DNA of 64,000 nucleotides from Beroe forskalii (GCA_011033025.1 WFMF01000047.1:186001-250000), one strand, 5' to 3'. Shown: positions 35,301-45,840, counted from the first letter of the stretch. Notes: generated by a model not told the origin, from the sequence alone. Numbers and translations are program-made.

Positions 35301-36033
35301 GGAGAGATTCTAACCTACAATTTGTTTCGTTAAATAGTAATGCGTCAAACTGCTGGAAGTATGCTATATTGTCACGCATATGTTCTATCTTATTCATCAG
35401 CGTTTGGGTGTTAAGGGATAGGATATTTAATTCATTACTTTTCTGTACAATTTCTAGAGTCGGTTTCTTATACTTACACTTAATGAGCAAGTCAGAAACT
35501 TCGCGAAAGTTATTATCTTCTTGTTCTATTGCATCGCCTATAAGTTGCGTGTAATGACTATTTTCGTATGGATTGTAGATTGCTTTGTTTTTCAGATATG
35601 GATCGCCAATTATTTCATACGCAAAGCTGTGAAAGCCGGGAATTATATCTTCACAGCATTTAGTGCATCCTAGTTCATAATTCCAACATTTAGAATGAAC
35701 AGATTGTTCACAAAAATAGCAGTTCCTTACGTTTTTAGCCGAATATGAATATCCATTGCAAGCCCCGCATTTAACTTTGACTTTGTTTAAGTTTTGACTA
35801 TGCGACCTAGTTTGCCTGGGGGCTGCATCTACCGGTAGAATATCAAACATGCATTGCTTACAAGACCACGATATGTTAAGATAAATCAAATAATTGGCGT
35901 CCGCTTTTGTTAACTTTTGACAGCTTAGATGCTTAACCTGATTGCATATGGAGCATTTAAGCCTAGGATGTTTTTTGGGTAATTTGGTATCACACTCTTC
36001 ACATCTCACTCTCTTCACTGTACCTGCACGCAT
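32374..36033 (-). CDS. LINE ORF2: zinc fingers, endonuclease, reverse transcriptase
   Basis: 1219 residues, intact. Two PHD-like zinc clusters come first (CEEC..CSIC..HLSC..CKQC at 11-61 and CGAC..CYFC..HSKC..CTKC at 89-126). An apurinic-type endonuclease follows (about 200-440: LNILSLNTQTL, GGGLVAYISK, GDVNQDL, and the terminal SDHLATH). The reverse transcriptase spans about 725-980: NYRPISLLSTFSKIYEK, GFRPGRS, LLLIDFSKAFD with the first catalytic Asp, VPQGSILGPLLF, and the YADD box at 903-906. A CR1-type C-terminal domain ends it. All expected catalytic residues are present. The start is the first ATG, 302 bases after ORF1; translation may depend on reinitiation. Confidence 0.93.
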   Translation of the reverse strand: MRAGTVKRVRCEECDTKLPKKHPRLKCSICNQVKHLSCQKLTKADANYLIYLNISWSCKQCMFDILPVDAAPRQTRSHSQNLNKVKVKCGACNGYSYSAKNVRNCYFCEQSVHSKCWNYELGCTKCCEDIIPGFHSFAYEIIGDPYLKNKAIYNPYENSHYTQLIGDAIEQEDNNFREVSDLLIKCKYKKPTLEIVQKSNELNILSLNTQTLMNKIEHMRDNIAYFQQFDALLFNETNCRLESLPNGTNDITLDGFHEPLIQNPLRSTGKGGGLVAYISKRVCQAEDDIEAICPYTEPENMSGEFQFIQIKNCKGMRKTAVLVNMYRSPSCRPGNFNEYFNNVLQKLSNNRFSNKVKYIAGDVNQDLIKYDFDVDCQSLIDNAHSNGFVQIVSRPTRITENSATLIDHVYVDNVDRVMSCNVITLDISDHLATHTKLILGGCDQAVNNPNKFDFNEGESECRIFNEASNLKFAQLIESETWGVITEDLDPQSAYNKFEEIYTGHYNEAYPLKSQRVRRRNERENPKPWILPWLEDACARRQEAYHSFVKDPSPELKSNYDRLNKFCNKHIDMAKAKYNKAYLEKYNNNSRKQWQMINRLLNRTQKKNHINRIVNEEGRSLNSAGEISECFNKYFSEIATKLKGDIPSSVDYNFTEYLTNPVENCITLEDVDASEVHSIIKKFDIKSTRDTKVSALKIANSSQAFNSTLAKVINKSFAQGIFPQNLKLAKVIPIYKEGPKTKVSNYRPISLLSTFSKIYEKVMHKRILNFLDLNNSLFDGQYGFRPGRSCEHALLNAQNTILDSLNRRQVSILLLIDFSKAFDMVDHSVLLKKLHHYGIRGQALKWLTSYLSDRKQYVTINGKDSAVENIKYGVPQGSILGPLLFIIYINDIPEIANYAKFILYADDANIIITAPTIEEVKTLLDNFNNLLVKWVNSNGLLLNLKKTKYMVFSRGKVDLSAPLYISGTIIERKKEARFLGVIVDESLNWSLHIRTVLSKMARYVGIMYKIKKFLPLKARLQIYHSFVQSHLNFCSLVWGFTCKSNLDKLFSKQKKGLRAVIPGYIRYFYRDGETPGHTKSAFLEYRILSIHNLITLNALLFLFKVHKFPSSLPPSVKETIPATAPTVESTYVTSDSWYSTYNNHIYRKSVFFKGPLLWAKLECSNEIIREANNLISLNSYKNKIKCALIDKQGSGDCNEWLASNFVLYECAGLRANPSRV

Positions 36034-36335
36034 ATATGATATCAGTTACCAAAATCAAACCCTAGGTGGTGCGGGACTTAGCACGGTCTTGCCAGTAAGG
36101 TCAATTAAGAACTGCAACTGGCACTACGGCGCCTCAAGAACCTACACCACTGCTTATAACTCCGCAATCAATCTAAATTTACAAGAGCGAAGTTAGTTTG
36201 TTCACGTTTAACCAAATACTTGCTAACCGAGCTGCAAATAAACTTATCTGTCACGCCGCACGAGTCACTTGAAAAACGGGCCATGGTATACATGGTGCAT
36301 CAGTTAAATTATGGTAACATATAGTTTCAAAATAA

Positions 36336-38090
36336 CTATCTATTAGCTGCCATGTAGCGGAACTCAGGCCGCAGTGGCCACATTCCTGCACAGGGCCTAG
36401 ACGAGCCCCATAAATTTAAGCAATTCGCAATTACCCCCCTTATTTCATTCGTAACTGGATACGTAATGTGTACTCCGTTTGCGCGTTTAGACCGAGTTTC
36501 TAGTACACGATGTCCCTTTCTATACATAGAGTCTGCGATGAAATGGGAGTCGAAGAACCATACATTAGAGCCTCTCTGTAATGAGTATTCAAATAGGCAG
36601 CGATTGAAGTTTTCAATTTCCTCATTCAACCACTGAAAGTCTGTAAGGAGCAGTGAGTTTATTATGAACTTAGTTTTAGGGTATTCCTCCCTGTACGCAC
36701 TCATGATACCATTAAAGTAGTCAAATAGCTGCCTGGAGTTCCACCGATACCTACTAAGATCGTTGACACCGGCTGAGATAAACACGTAATCAGTGTATTG
36801 GAACTCCGCTTTAAATTGATGCACGCCACTCAGGCAGAAGTTCGGTAGCCTTTTCTTGATACAAACTAGGGAAGCCTTGTCAAAAAGGTGTGTCGGGAAT
36901 GCTACGTGGATAGAGTCACTTAAGAGGAGCAGTCTCTTCTGACGTGAGGGGGCACTGGGAGGAGTGTCTAGGTGCGGAGTGGTGCTTGGGGGGTCAGCTC
37001 CCTCCTGAGGGGGTGTGATGGGTGGTATTGCTGCCCGGGGTGTGTCCCTCAGCTTCCTAAATGTCAATGAAATCCTAGCCCCGCAGTTACGGTCAGTTTT
37101 AGGAATGCCATGTTCCCAACACTCCTGGGATGCCCGTGACATGACATGAACTGAGCCATGAGCCAGCTCTATTTGGTGTTGCTCTGACAGAGGGCCCACA
37201 GTGTTTTGGAAAACTAGATTTCTCTGCGCCCCTATACTGACCGTTATGATATCTGAATCTGGAAGGATAGAATCCTCATTATCACTATGAGGTGGTATAT
37301 ACGCGCTCCCATTCTCATATAAGGTCGCCAAGCAACACCAGTCCTCCGTGCTGAAGTCCGAAAAAGTCTCACTCAGGCGATCAGTGACTGTTTTGAGTGG
37401 GGTTAAGTCCGGGTAGGGTGTGGCTGGGTGGGTGATTCCGCCGTAGGAGTACTTAACAGAACCAAAATGCGCGACTTTACGTGCGCCATACTTCTTAAAG
37501 TCTATGCTAGATAGAGATTCCACGGTAATGCCCTCCCCAACATTAATTTCAAGAACACATACCGGATCTGGAAGCTCGAAATCACCTAGCGTACAGTCGA
37601 AGAAAATGTCATCGTCCTCATCCTCATCTGTGGGACTCGCAGCTTTGTAGTCGTTGAGGAGCTTCTGTGCCTCTCCAATACACCTCGTGAGAGTAGTGGT
37701 CAGATCTGATAAACTATTACAGTCATAGAAAAGTTCCTTAAATTGCTCATCAATCGCGTTTGTTAATGTGCCGGAAAGTACATCTCGCTTGATATTAGTT
37801 GAGTTACGTGTGGGTGTGGACTTGAAATCAAGATTACGCCCTAGCACTTCGTTGTTGTAGCGAATCTCAAAGTCCAGCTGTTCATTAGATAACGAAGGCA
37901 ACAACTCCGAACACGTGTGGGCGGAGAAAGTGAGGTAATTCTTTGATGGCGGATATGAAATCTTGGTCTGTACTCCCATTTCCCTAAAACACCTACCGTT
38001 AGAGGGAGGGGCATGTGGGAGGGGTTGGAGAGGAGAGGACGGGTTGGGCAGCCCGCCTCCCACAGCCCGAGGAGTCTGTTCACTAGACAT
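36336..38090 (-). CDS. LINE ORF1: AlkB-type 2OG-Fe(II) oxygenase fused to SGNH hydrolase
   Basis: 584 residues, intact. Residues about 205-347 are an AlkB-like dioxygenase: substrate-lid GSVKYSYGGITHP, the iron-binding HSD (His268, Asp270), the distal His327 in WEHGIPK, and RISLTFR (339-345), the 2-oxoglutarate-binding RxNxTxR signature with Ser for Asn. Residues about 386-550 are an SGNH/GDSL esterase: LLLLSDSIH with the nucleophile Ser393, SAGVND (block III) and NGVHITYP (block V, His541), where the usual Asp is Asn538. The N-terminal 200 residues are Pro-rich then acidic, without a recognised domain. SGNH esterases are known in ORF1 of CR1-type elements; the oxygenase could reverse alkylation of element RNA or cDNA (inference). 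Confidence 0.88.
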   Translation of the reverse strand: MSSEQTPRAVGGGLPNPSSPLQPLPHAPPSNGRCFREMGVQTKISYPPSKNYLTFSAHTCSELLPSLSNEQLDFEIRYNNEVLGRNLDFKSTPTRNSTNIKRDVLSGTLTNAIDEQFKELFYDCNSLSDLTTTLTRCIGEAQKLLNDYKAASPTDEDEDDDIFFDCTLGDFELPDPVCVLEINVGEGITVESLSSIDFKKYGARKVAHFGSVKYSYGGITHPATPYPDLTPLKTVTDRLSETFSDFSTEDWCCLATLYENGSAYIPPHSDNEDSILPDSDIITVSIGAQRNLVFQNTVGPLSEQHQIELAHGSVHVMSRASQECWEHGIPKTDRNCGARISLTFRKLRDTPRAAIPPITPPQEGADPPSTTPHLDTPPSAPSRQKRLLLLSDSIHVAFPTHLFDKASLVCIKKRLPNFCLSGVHQFKAEFQYTDYVFISAGVNDLSRYRWNSRQLFDYFNGIMSAYREEYPKTKFIINSLLLTDFQWLNEEIENFNRCLFEYSLQRGSNVWFFDSHFIADSMYRKGHRVLETRSKRANGVHITYPVTNEIRGVIANCLNLWGSSRPCAGMWPLRPEFRYMAANR

Positions 38091-38337
38091 GTTGAGATGT
38101 AGAGGTCTGTGTACTTGTATAGTTGCAGGTAGTTGAGATTTGGGTAATTGCTGTATGTGGTATACACTAATATACGCACGTCCTTATCAAGATGACTAAA
38201 TGCGACGAGATAAGTGCAGTTGCAACCAAAGTAAATACATCAAATGTGAACTGAATACATCAAATACATCCTTACTGGAGTTCATGTATGAGTACTTAAT
38301 TTGAAAGCTATGTTAGAACCAGCACTCTCAGTGAGAA

Positions 38338-38404
38338 TGGCAGGGAATCGAACTCGGGATCTTCCGATCACGAGCCAGACTAGATACCATTACACCAACT
38401 GACC
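38338..38404 (-). other. tRNA-like (tRNA-derived) segment
   Basis: On the minus strand TTCGATTCC fits the B box. A 5-bp anticodon-like stem (TCTGG/TCGGA) encloses a seven-base loop CTCGTGA. The D arm is atypical and the T stem has two mismatches, so this is more likely a SINE head or tRNA pseudogene than a working tRNA. Confidence 0.45.
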
Positions 38405-38421
38405 AGTGACCATCAACTTAC

Positions 38422-38665
38422 TGGAGTTGATGTAGTACTTGTAAGCGATGTTAAAACCCGAATTCATTAAGTCAGGGGAGGACACTGGGAACCACAGGGC
38501 TGACTTATTGTGTCCCATGTCTCTGCAGATGGAGTGGGAGAGGAGTTTGCCAAGGACCAAGGGACACACTTGATACAAACGGTCCTGGGAGGGTTGCGGG
38601 GGTTTTAATGGGGCAACCGTCTCAACTCTTAAAGGGACAAGTTTAGTAATTAATTTGCCATGATG
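38422..38665 (-). CDS. Likely upstream ectodomain exon (SRCR-like)
   Basis: The minus strand encodes LVPLRVETVAPLKPP, then DRLYQVCPLVLGKLL, HSICRDMGHNKSALWF and a terminal GFNIAYKYYINSS before a GTAAGT donor. The ICRDMGHNKSA segment resembles the core of scavenger-receptor cysteine-rich domains. Candidate acceptor TGTTTAG near 38666. Orientation and cysteine-rich character suggest it belongs to the receptor gene at 22689-31521, but its phase (1) does not join the 31406-31521 exon (which needs 2), so an exon is missing between them or this is a separate gene. Confidence 0.45.
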
Positions 38666-38734
38666 GGACACTAAACAATTCAACCATAAACGTAATGACT
38701 TGAAATTGATGCGGCCAAAACATTGAAACATTTC

Positions 38735-38909
38735 ACTGTGTTTGCAGTTCTACCGACCCTTTTTCCAGCCAGTTTAACCATCAGCACCCCAGCTGTGGGA
38801 TGGCCACTCTCCTCTTCCAGAGAGCCCTCCACTGAGTTCTCAATGGGGTACTTCAGACTGGTGTCTAGCAACGTGAACTGGATGTCCTCAAACTCAATCT
38901 CTGCAAGGA
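38735..38909 (-). CDS. Likely second upstream ectodomain exon
   Basis: After a TTCCTTGCAG acceptor the minus strand encodes EIEFEDIQFTLLDTSLKYP, then GSLEEESGHPTAGVLMVKLAG. The donor is not clear (a weak GGTCGGT near 38757). It sits 5' of the SRCR-like exon on the same strand and may be part of the receptor ectodomain. No family is recognised. Confidence 0.35.
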
Positions 38910-38989
38910 AATTAAGGTTATTTCCGGAAAATAGCCGGCAATGGCAGTGAAATTTTCCAGAAGTTATCGTTTGAATTAGAATCAATACC

Positions 38990-40300
38990 CAAATGGATGA
39001 AGTAATGATTATAATTATCCCACATTATTATTATTACCGTCTGTGAGAACAGAGACAACCATCCTGATCCATAGAAGGAACATCTCATACCAAGAATACT
39101 GACAATACGGATACTGGGAATCGCTTCAAGTCCCTCAACTCATTTACCAGATTTTTACCCTGGGACTAAGGATATAACTGGGACTTGAGCACAAAAATAA
39201 ACAATGAAAATAATGAAGCACGCATTTATCCCCTGAGCAATTGGTCATCGAAAATGAAAGGTTTATTTCTACCACCCCAAACGCTAACAAGGGAGCTGTC
39301 AGATATTATTCTGGATTGGCGAATCCCTCACCCTGCTGATGTTCTAAGCATTGGCTAACAATTTTACTTCCATCACAATTTTAGTTTTAATGTCGTAAAA
39401 TGTGACGACTCCCTAAACATTAGGAATGATCTGTAAATTTACAGCAGAAATGAAAATGAAGTTATACAGATCGATCCTCGGAAGAATATCGTGACTGTCC
39501 TCAAAATTAAGAAGTTAACTTAAAAGTAAACAACAATTGCAGGGTTACAAATTTAAATGAGATTTTATTATATAACAAGATACAGGTCTCGTACAAGACA
39601 ACTCAGGGTGCTGGGAGAAACGTCACTACTTTGTCTCAGAGTGGTGAACTGATGCCATCAAATCACCCACTTCCTCAAAGTCTTGCGCACCACTTTCATA
39701 ACTGAAAGGGAAGCACGCAAAATGCAAATAGGAGCATGACAGAGTCAGCAGAATAATGGCGCGCGCTGCGCGTCATCTGATCACCACTTATAAGCATCGT
39801 AGTGACGGCACTCAGCACCTTTTAAAACATATAAAACTATATATATCAATGTTTTATCTTTGAGATTGGAGCCACTCAGGCGAGACAGATATAAGGGAGT
39901 CACCATGGACAAAGAGGTTTTGATTAGAGTTCTTGAGACAGCTGCTAAATTCAAAATTAGATTTCGAATCAAATGCTCTAAACTTTGAGCAATTTTCTTG
40001 ATTAGACTCTGACATGAAATAGTTTGAGATATAAATATCAAATTTGAGATTAATGTTTCAATGCATACGCCTTTAGTTGTTATAAGTAACAAATTCTTTT
40101 CTCATCAAGGTTTATTGATGTAAAAACAAGGCACACAGTCAAAAGGTGTGCAAATTTAAAAAACAAGAGTTATAGCAGACATATTATATTGATTAGATGT
40201 CAAGGTGGGGACACAAATAATAAATCCATATTCGGTTTACCCTTGAAGAAAAATCCCAGCAGAAACGAAAACAGCTTATAATGCACTTTTTCTGTGACCT
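38990..40300. other. AT-rich non-coding stretch
   Basis: No exon, RNA or transposon ends can be supported. A CpG cluster GCGCGCGCTGCGCG lies near 39758-39772. The short ORFs here have no protein-like character. Confidence 0.4.
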
Positions 40301-40304
40301 ATAC

Positions 40305-40375
40305 GTTGCTATGACAACACAACGTTGCTATGACAACACAACGTTGCTATGACAACACAACGTTGCTATGACAAC
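40305..40375. promoter_or_regulatory. Four tandem X-box-like (RFX) sites
   Basis: GTTGCTATGACAAC occurs at 40305, 40324, 40343 and 40362, exactly 19 bases apart. It fits the RFX X-box pattern RYYNYY-N2-RRNRAC, the site that drives cilia genes in animals. A single further copy lies at 50864-50877. No promoter or gene start is visible next to it, so the function is inference; it may be a short satellite. Confidence 0.45.
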
Positions 40376-40429
40376 ACAATGTTACCCTACGAGATGCTGC
40401 TTAGAGGGGTCAACATTGAACTTTGTCTG

Positions 40430-40560
40430 TGAAGGGGCGGTGGCAATGGGGAAAAATGGGGTAAAATGGGGAAAAATGGGGACTTTTTTCATGGGGAATT
40501 TAGCTTTTTCCAACTGAAAAAATTCCCATTTTTCCCCATTATTCCCCATTTTATTTCTAC
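40430..40560. repeat. Small foldback repeat, copy 1
   Basis: GGGGAAAAATGGGG units, then a central CATGGGGAATTTAGC / AACTGAAAAA part, then TTCCCCATT units in reverse. The whole can fold on itself. A close relative is at 49985-50095. Confidence 0.7.
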
Positions 40561-41039
40561 CTAAGTTCAAGTAGGATTGAATTGTAGAGCAATGTATTCA
40601 CTTTATAAATGATCATCAAACATCAAAATTTCATTTTGGATGGTATCATAATGATCTTGATATGAATAATTAGATAATTAATAAGATGATTTGCGGTCAA
40701 TGATTTTCAGTAAAATTTAGATGTTTGGACGAAAGAATTACTGGTGTAGGCCGCTTCAGAACACCTATCTTTGAACACGCATTGCATCCAGCATATGGGA
40801 CCTGTATCACTGGGCTCTGTCACAAATTGACTCACATGATATCATGAACTCCTAATCATGAAATCCTGTTCTAATCCATAGATAATGTATGCCTTTGGAC
40901 CAATTGGTATTCTAACTCTAGGGGAAACAGAAATATCAATGTTGCATATTCAAAAGAGTGAAAGGACGCTTCTTCACCGGGCCTGGCGCAGTTCTACTTC
41001 ATATCTGACCAGGATATATAGTTGGCACTGGAAAAGTCG

Positions 41040-44000
41040 ATGAACTGAGACGTTGCTAGAGATCTGAGATGTCATTGGACTAAGAGGTAACCGCCACAGG
41101 TAACTGGACTTAGAGATGACAGGAGTCAGAGATGGTTGGACTAAGATGTAACGAGTTACGAGAGGCTGTGGATACGTGGTGTCTGGACTCAGAGATGACT
41201 AAAATCAAAAGTCACTGGAATAAGAGCTGCCTGGACTCCAAAGGTGCTTTAAATCATAGGTCGCAGGACTCCAGGAGGAATGGAGTCAGAACCTCTGACT
41301 CCAGTAACGTCGGATTCCAGTGACTGTGGCCTCCACCTCGGAGGTGACTGGACTTAAAAGGAGTGGCTAGAGTTAGAGGTCACTACTCATTAGACAGTAG
41401 CCTAAGAGGTGAACAGATTACTAGAGTTAGAGCTGATTACTGAGAATAAGATGATTAGAGTCAGATGTACGAGACTGGCAGCAGACCAAGGAGACAGGAG
41501 TCAGAGATAACTTGACTAAGAGGTGACTAGAGTGAAATTCGCTGGACTCAGATGTGACTAGAATAATTAGAGGTCACTGGAAAACGGACTGACGAGACTC
41601 AGATCCAGGTGAAAAAAAATCAGTAAACTCAGTATAATGATTCAAAGGTTAAACTAGACTGAGGAAAAAGGTAATCGAGGTCACTAAACTAAGAGGTGAC
41701 GAGAGTCAGTTAAAGTTCGCAAGAATCGGAGATGACTTTACTCAGAGGTAACAAGAGTCAGATATGTCTCATATGAGCATATATGAGGGACTGGGGCAGG
41801 GGAGTCAGAGGTGTCAAAAGTCACAGGTGACTGGGACACAAGGACACAAAGGACAAAGGTGACTTTAGTCAGAGGGTCAAAGATCGCTGGACTCCGAATT
41901 ACACGAATCAGCGCTTGACTCCAGTGACACCAGAATCAGTGACCTCTGAATCTGGGTTCTGATCAGAGGCGACAGGACACAGGAGTTAGAGGTGATAAGA
42001 TTCCGAGGTGACAGGAATCAGGAGTGACTGGACTCATTGGTGGCTGGACTCAGAGGTGACTGGACTCAGAGGTGACTGGACTCGGAGGTGCCTGAACTCA
42101 GAGGTGACTGGACTGAGATTAATAACGACGAGACATGAGGTGACTGGAATCAGGAGTGACTGGACTCAGAGGTGACTGGACTCAGAGGTGACTGGAATCA
42201 GGAATGACAGGACTCAGAGGTGACTGGACTCAGAGTTGACTGGACTCAGGAGTGACTGGACTCAGAGGTGACAGGACTCAGAGATGACTGGACTCAGAGG
42301 TGACTGGAATCAGGAGTGACTGGACTCAGAGGTGACTGGACTCAGAGGTGAGTGGACTCAGAGGTTACTGGACTCAGAGGTGACTGGACTCAGAGGTGAC
42401 TGGACTCAGAGGTGACTGGAATCAGGAATGACAGGACTCAGAGGTGACTGGACTCAGAGGTGACTGGAATCAGGAGTGACTGGACTCAGAGGTGACTGGA
42501 ATCAGGAGTGACAGGACTCAGCGGTGTCTGGACTCAGAGGTGACTGGACTCAGGAGTGACTGGACTCAGAGGTGACAGGACTCAGAGATGACTGGACTCA
42601 GAGGTGACTGGACTCAGAGGTGACAGGACTCCGAGATGACTGGACTCAGGTCTCAGAGGTGACTGGAATCAGAGGTGACTGGAATGAGGGAGTAGTTGAA
42701 CTCAGACGTGACTGGGCTCAGAGGTGACTGGAATCAGAGGTGACTGGACTCAGAGGTGACTGGACTCAGAGGTGAGTGGACTCAGAGGTTACTGGACTCA
42801 GAGGTGACTGGACTCAGAGGTGACTGGACTCAGAGGTGACTGGAATCAGTAATGACAGGACTCAGAGGTGACTGGACTCAGAGGTGACTGGAATCAGGAG
42901 TGACTGGACTCAGAGGTGACTGGAATCAGGGAGTGACTGGACTCAGCGGTGACTGGACTCAGAGGTGACTGAACTCAGGAGTGACTGGACTCAGAGGTGA
43001 CAGGACTCAGAGATGACTGGACTCAGAGGTGACTGGACTCAGAGGTGACAGGACTCCGAGATGACTGGACTCAGGTCTCAGAGGTGACTGGAATCAGAGG
43101 TGACTGGAATGAGGAGTGGTTGAACTCAGACGTGACTGGGCTCAGAGGTGACTGGAATCAGAGGTGACTGGACTCAGAGGTGACTGGACTCAGAGGTGAC
43201 TGGACTCAGAAGTGACTGGACTCAGAGGTGCCTGGAATTAGAGGTGACTGGAATCAGAGGTGACTGGAATCAGGAGTGACTGGACTCAGAGGTGACTGGA
43301 CTCAGAGGTGACTGGACTCAGAGGTTACTGGACTCAGAGGTGACTGGACTCAGAGGTGACAGGACTCAGAGATGACTGTACTCAGAGGTGACTGGACTCG
43401 GAGGTGACTGGAATCAGGAGTGACTGGACTCAGAGGTGACTGGAATCAGGAGTGACTGGACTCAGCGGTGACTGGACTCCAGAGGTGACTGGACTCAGGA
43501 GTGACTGGACTCAGAGGTGACAGGACTCAGAGATGACTGGACTCAGAGGTGACTGGACTCAGAGGTGACAGGACTCCGAGATGACTGGACTCAGGTCTCA
43601 GAGGTGACTGGAATCAGAGGTGACTGGAATGAGGAGTGGTTGAACTCAGACGTGACTGGGCTCAGAGGTGACTGGAATCAGAGGTGACTGGACTCAGAGG
43701 TGACTGGACTCAGAGGTGACAGGACTCAGAGATGACTGGACTCAGAGGTGACTGGAATTAGAGGTGACTGGAATCAGAGGTGACTGGAATCAGGAGTGAC
43801 TGGACTCAGAGGTGACTGGACTCAGAGGTGACTGGACTCAGAGGTTACTGGACTCAGAGGTGACTGGACTCAGAGGTGACAGGACTCAGAGATGACTGTA
43901 CTCAGAGGTGACTGGACTCGGAGGTGACTGGAATCAGAGGTGACTGGAATCAGAGGTGACTGGAATCAGGAATGACAGGACTCAGAGGTGACTGGACTCA

Positions 44001-44735
44001 GAGGTGACTGGAATCAGGAGTGACTGGAATCAGGAATGACTGGACTCAGAGGTGACTGGACTCAGAGGTGACTGGAATCAGAGGTGACTGGAATCAGGAG
44101 TGACTGGACTCAGAGGTGACTGGAATCAGGAGTGACTGGACTCAGAGGTGACTGGACTCAGAGGTGAGTGGACTCAGAGGTTACTGGACTCAGAGGTGAC
44201 TGGACTCAGAGGTGACTGGACTCAGAGATGACTGGAATCAGGAATGACAGGACTCAGAGGTGACTGGACTCAGAGGTGACTGGAATCAGGAGTGACTGGA
44301 CTCAGAGGTGACTGGAATCAGGAGTGACTGGACTCAGCGGTGACTGGACTCAGAGGTGACTGGACTCAGGAGTGACTGGACTCAGAGGTGACAGGACTCA
44401 GAGATGACTGGACTCAGAGGTGACTGGACTCAGAGGTGACAGGACTCCGAGATGACTGGACTCAGGTCTCAGAGGTGACTGGAATCAGAGGTGACTGGAA
44501 TGAGGAGTGGTTGAACTCAGACGTGACTGGGCTCAGAGGTGACTGGAATCAGAGGTGACTGGACTCAGAGGTGACTGGACTCAGAGGTGACTGGACTCAG
44601 AAGTGACTGGACTCAGAGGTGCCTGGAATCAGAGGTGACTGGAATCAGAGGTGCCTGGAATCAGAGGTTACTGGAATCAGAGGTGCCTGGAATCAGAGGT
44701 GACTGGAATCAGAGGTGCCTGGACTCAGGAGGTGA
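41040..44735. repeat. 16-bp minisatellite with higher-order structure
   Basis: About 220 copies of GTGACTGGACTCAGAG and single-base variants (GGAATCAG, GGACTCAGGA), diverged at the left edge (41040-42000) and regular from about 42010. A distinctive block (TCAGGTCTCAGAGG, then GGTTGAACTCAGACGTGAC) recurs near 42650, 43072, 43594 and 44465, showing that segments of several hundred bases were duplicated as units. Not coding. Confidence 0.95.
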
Positions 44736-44749
44736 CTGGACTAAGAATA

Positions 44750-45840
44750 ATACTCCCGGGGTACTCCGTGGTACTCCCGTGATACTAGTACTCCCCGTAG
44801 TACTCCCGTGGTACTCCCTGTGTACTCCCGTAGGACTCCCGTGGTACTCCCCGTAGTACTCCCGGGGTACTCCCGTGGTACTTCCGTGGCAGTGTGGCAC
44901 TCCGTGGTACTCCCGTAGTACTCCGCGGTACTCCCGTAGGACTCCCGGGGTACTCCTGTAGTACCTGTAGTACTCCCGTAGTACTCCCGGGGTACTCCCG
45001 TGGTACTCCCAAAGTACTCCCGTAGTACTCCCGTAGGACTCCCGTGGTACTCCCGTAGTACTCCCGTAGTACTGCCGTGGTATTCCCGTAGTACTCCCGG
45101 GGTACTCCCGTAGTACTCCCGGGGTACTCCCGTGGTACTCCCGTAGTACTCCCGTAGGACTCCCGTGGTACTCCCGTGGTACTCCCGTGGCAGTGTGGCA
45201 CTCCCGTGGTACTCCCGTGTACTTCGGGGGGTGCTCCGTAGGACTCGGGGTACTCCCGTGGTGGTACTCCCAAAAGTACTCCCGTAGGACTCCCGTGGTA
45301 CTCCCGTAGTACTCCCGTAGTACTCCCGTGGTATTCCGTAGTACTCCCGGGTACTCCTGTAGTACTCCCAGGGGTGCTCCGTGGTGCTCCTGCAGTACTC
45401 CCCGTGGTGCTCCCGTAGTACTCCCCGAGGTGCTCCGTGGTACTCCCGTGGTACTCCCGTAGTACTCCCGTAGTACTCCCGTAGTACTCCCGTGGCAGTG
45501 TGGCACTCCCGTGGCAGTGTGGCACTCCCAGTACTCCGTAGGACTCCCAGGGGTACTCAGTGGTATTCCCGTAGTACTCCCGTGGTACTCCCGTAGTACT
45601 CCCGCGGTACTCCCGTAGGACTCCCGGGGTATACTCCCGTGGTACTCCCGTAGTACTCCCGGGGGTACTCCCGTGGTACTCCCGTAGTACTCCAGTAAGA
45701 CCCCCGTAGGACTCCCGGGGGACTCTCGGAGTACTCGGAGTGCTCCCGGAGGACTCAAGGGAGTGCTCCCGGAGTGCTCCCGGAGGACTCTCGGAGTGCT
45801 CCCGGAGGACTCTCGAGTGCTCCCGGGAGTCTCCGCAGTA
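44750..45840. repeat. 11-bp GC-rich minisatellite
   Basis: About 95 copies of GTACTCCCGTA/G with variants (GGACTCCCGG, GGCAGTGTGGCACTCC). Long ORFs on the minus strand (44709-45858) are only translations of the repeat (REYYGSTTGVP-like) and are not taken as genes. It joins the 16-bp array at about 44745 without any linking sequence. Confidence 0.95.

Larger units (their letters stand above)
32150..38250 (-). mobile_element. Complete two-ORF LINE (CR1/Jockey-like)
   Basis: On the minus strand: 5' region (about 38250-38091), ORF1 (38090-36336), a 302-base spacer, ORF2 (36033-32374) and an AT-rich 3' region to about 32150. Both ORFs are unbroken, so this copy may be active or recent. End points are approximate because no target duplication was found. 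It is in the same orientation as the receptor gene and probably within one of its introns. Confidence 0.8.

Noticed and set aside
38338-38404. Functional tRNA gene
   Set aside because: The D arm and T stem are too imperfect and no acceptor stem closes; recorded as a tRNA-like segment instead.
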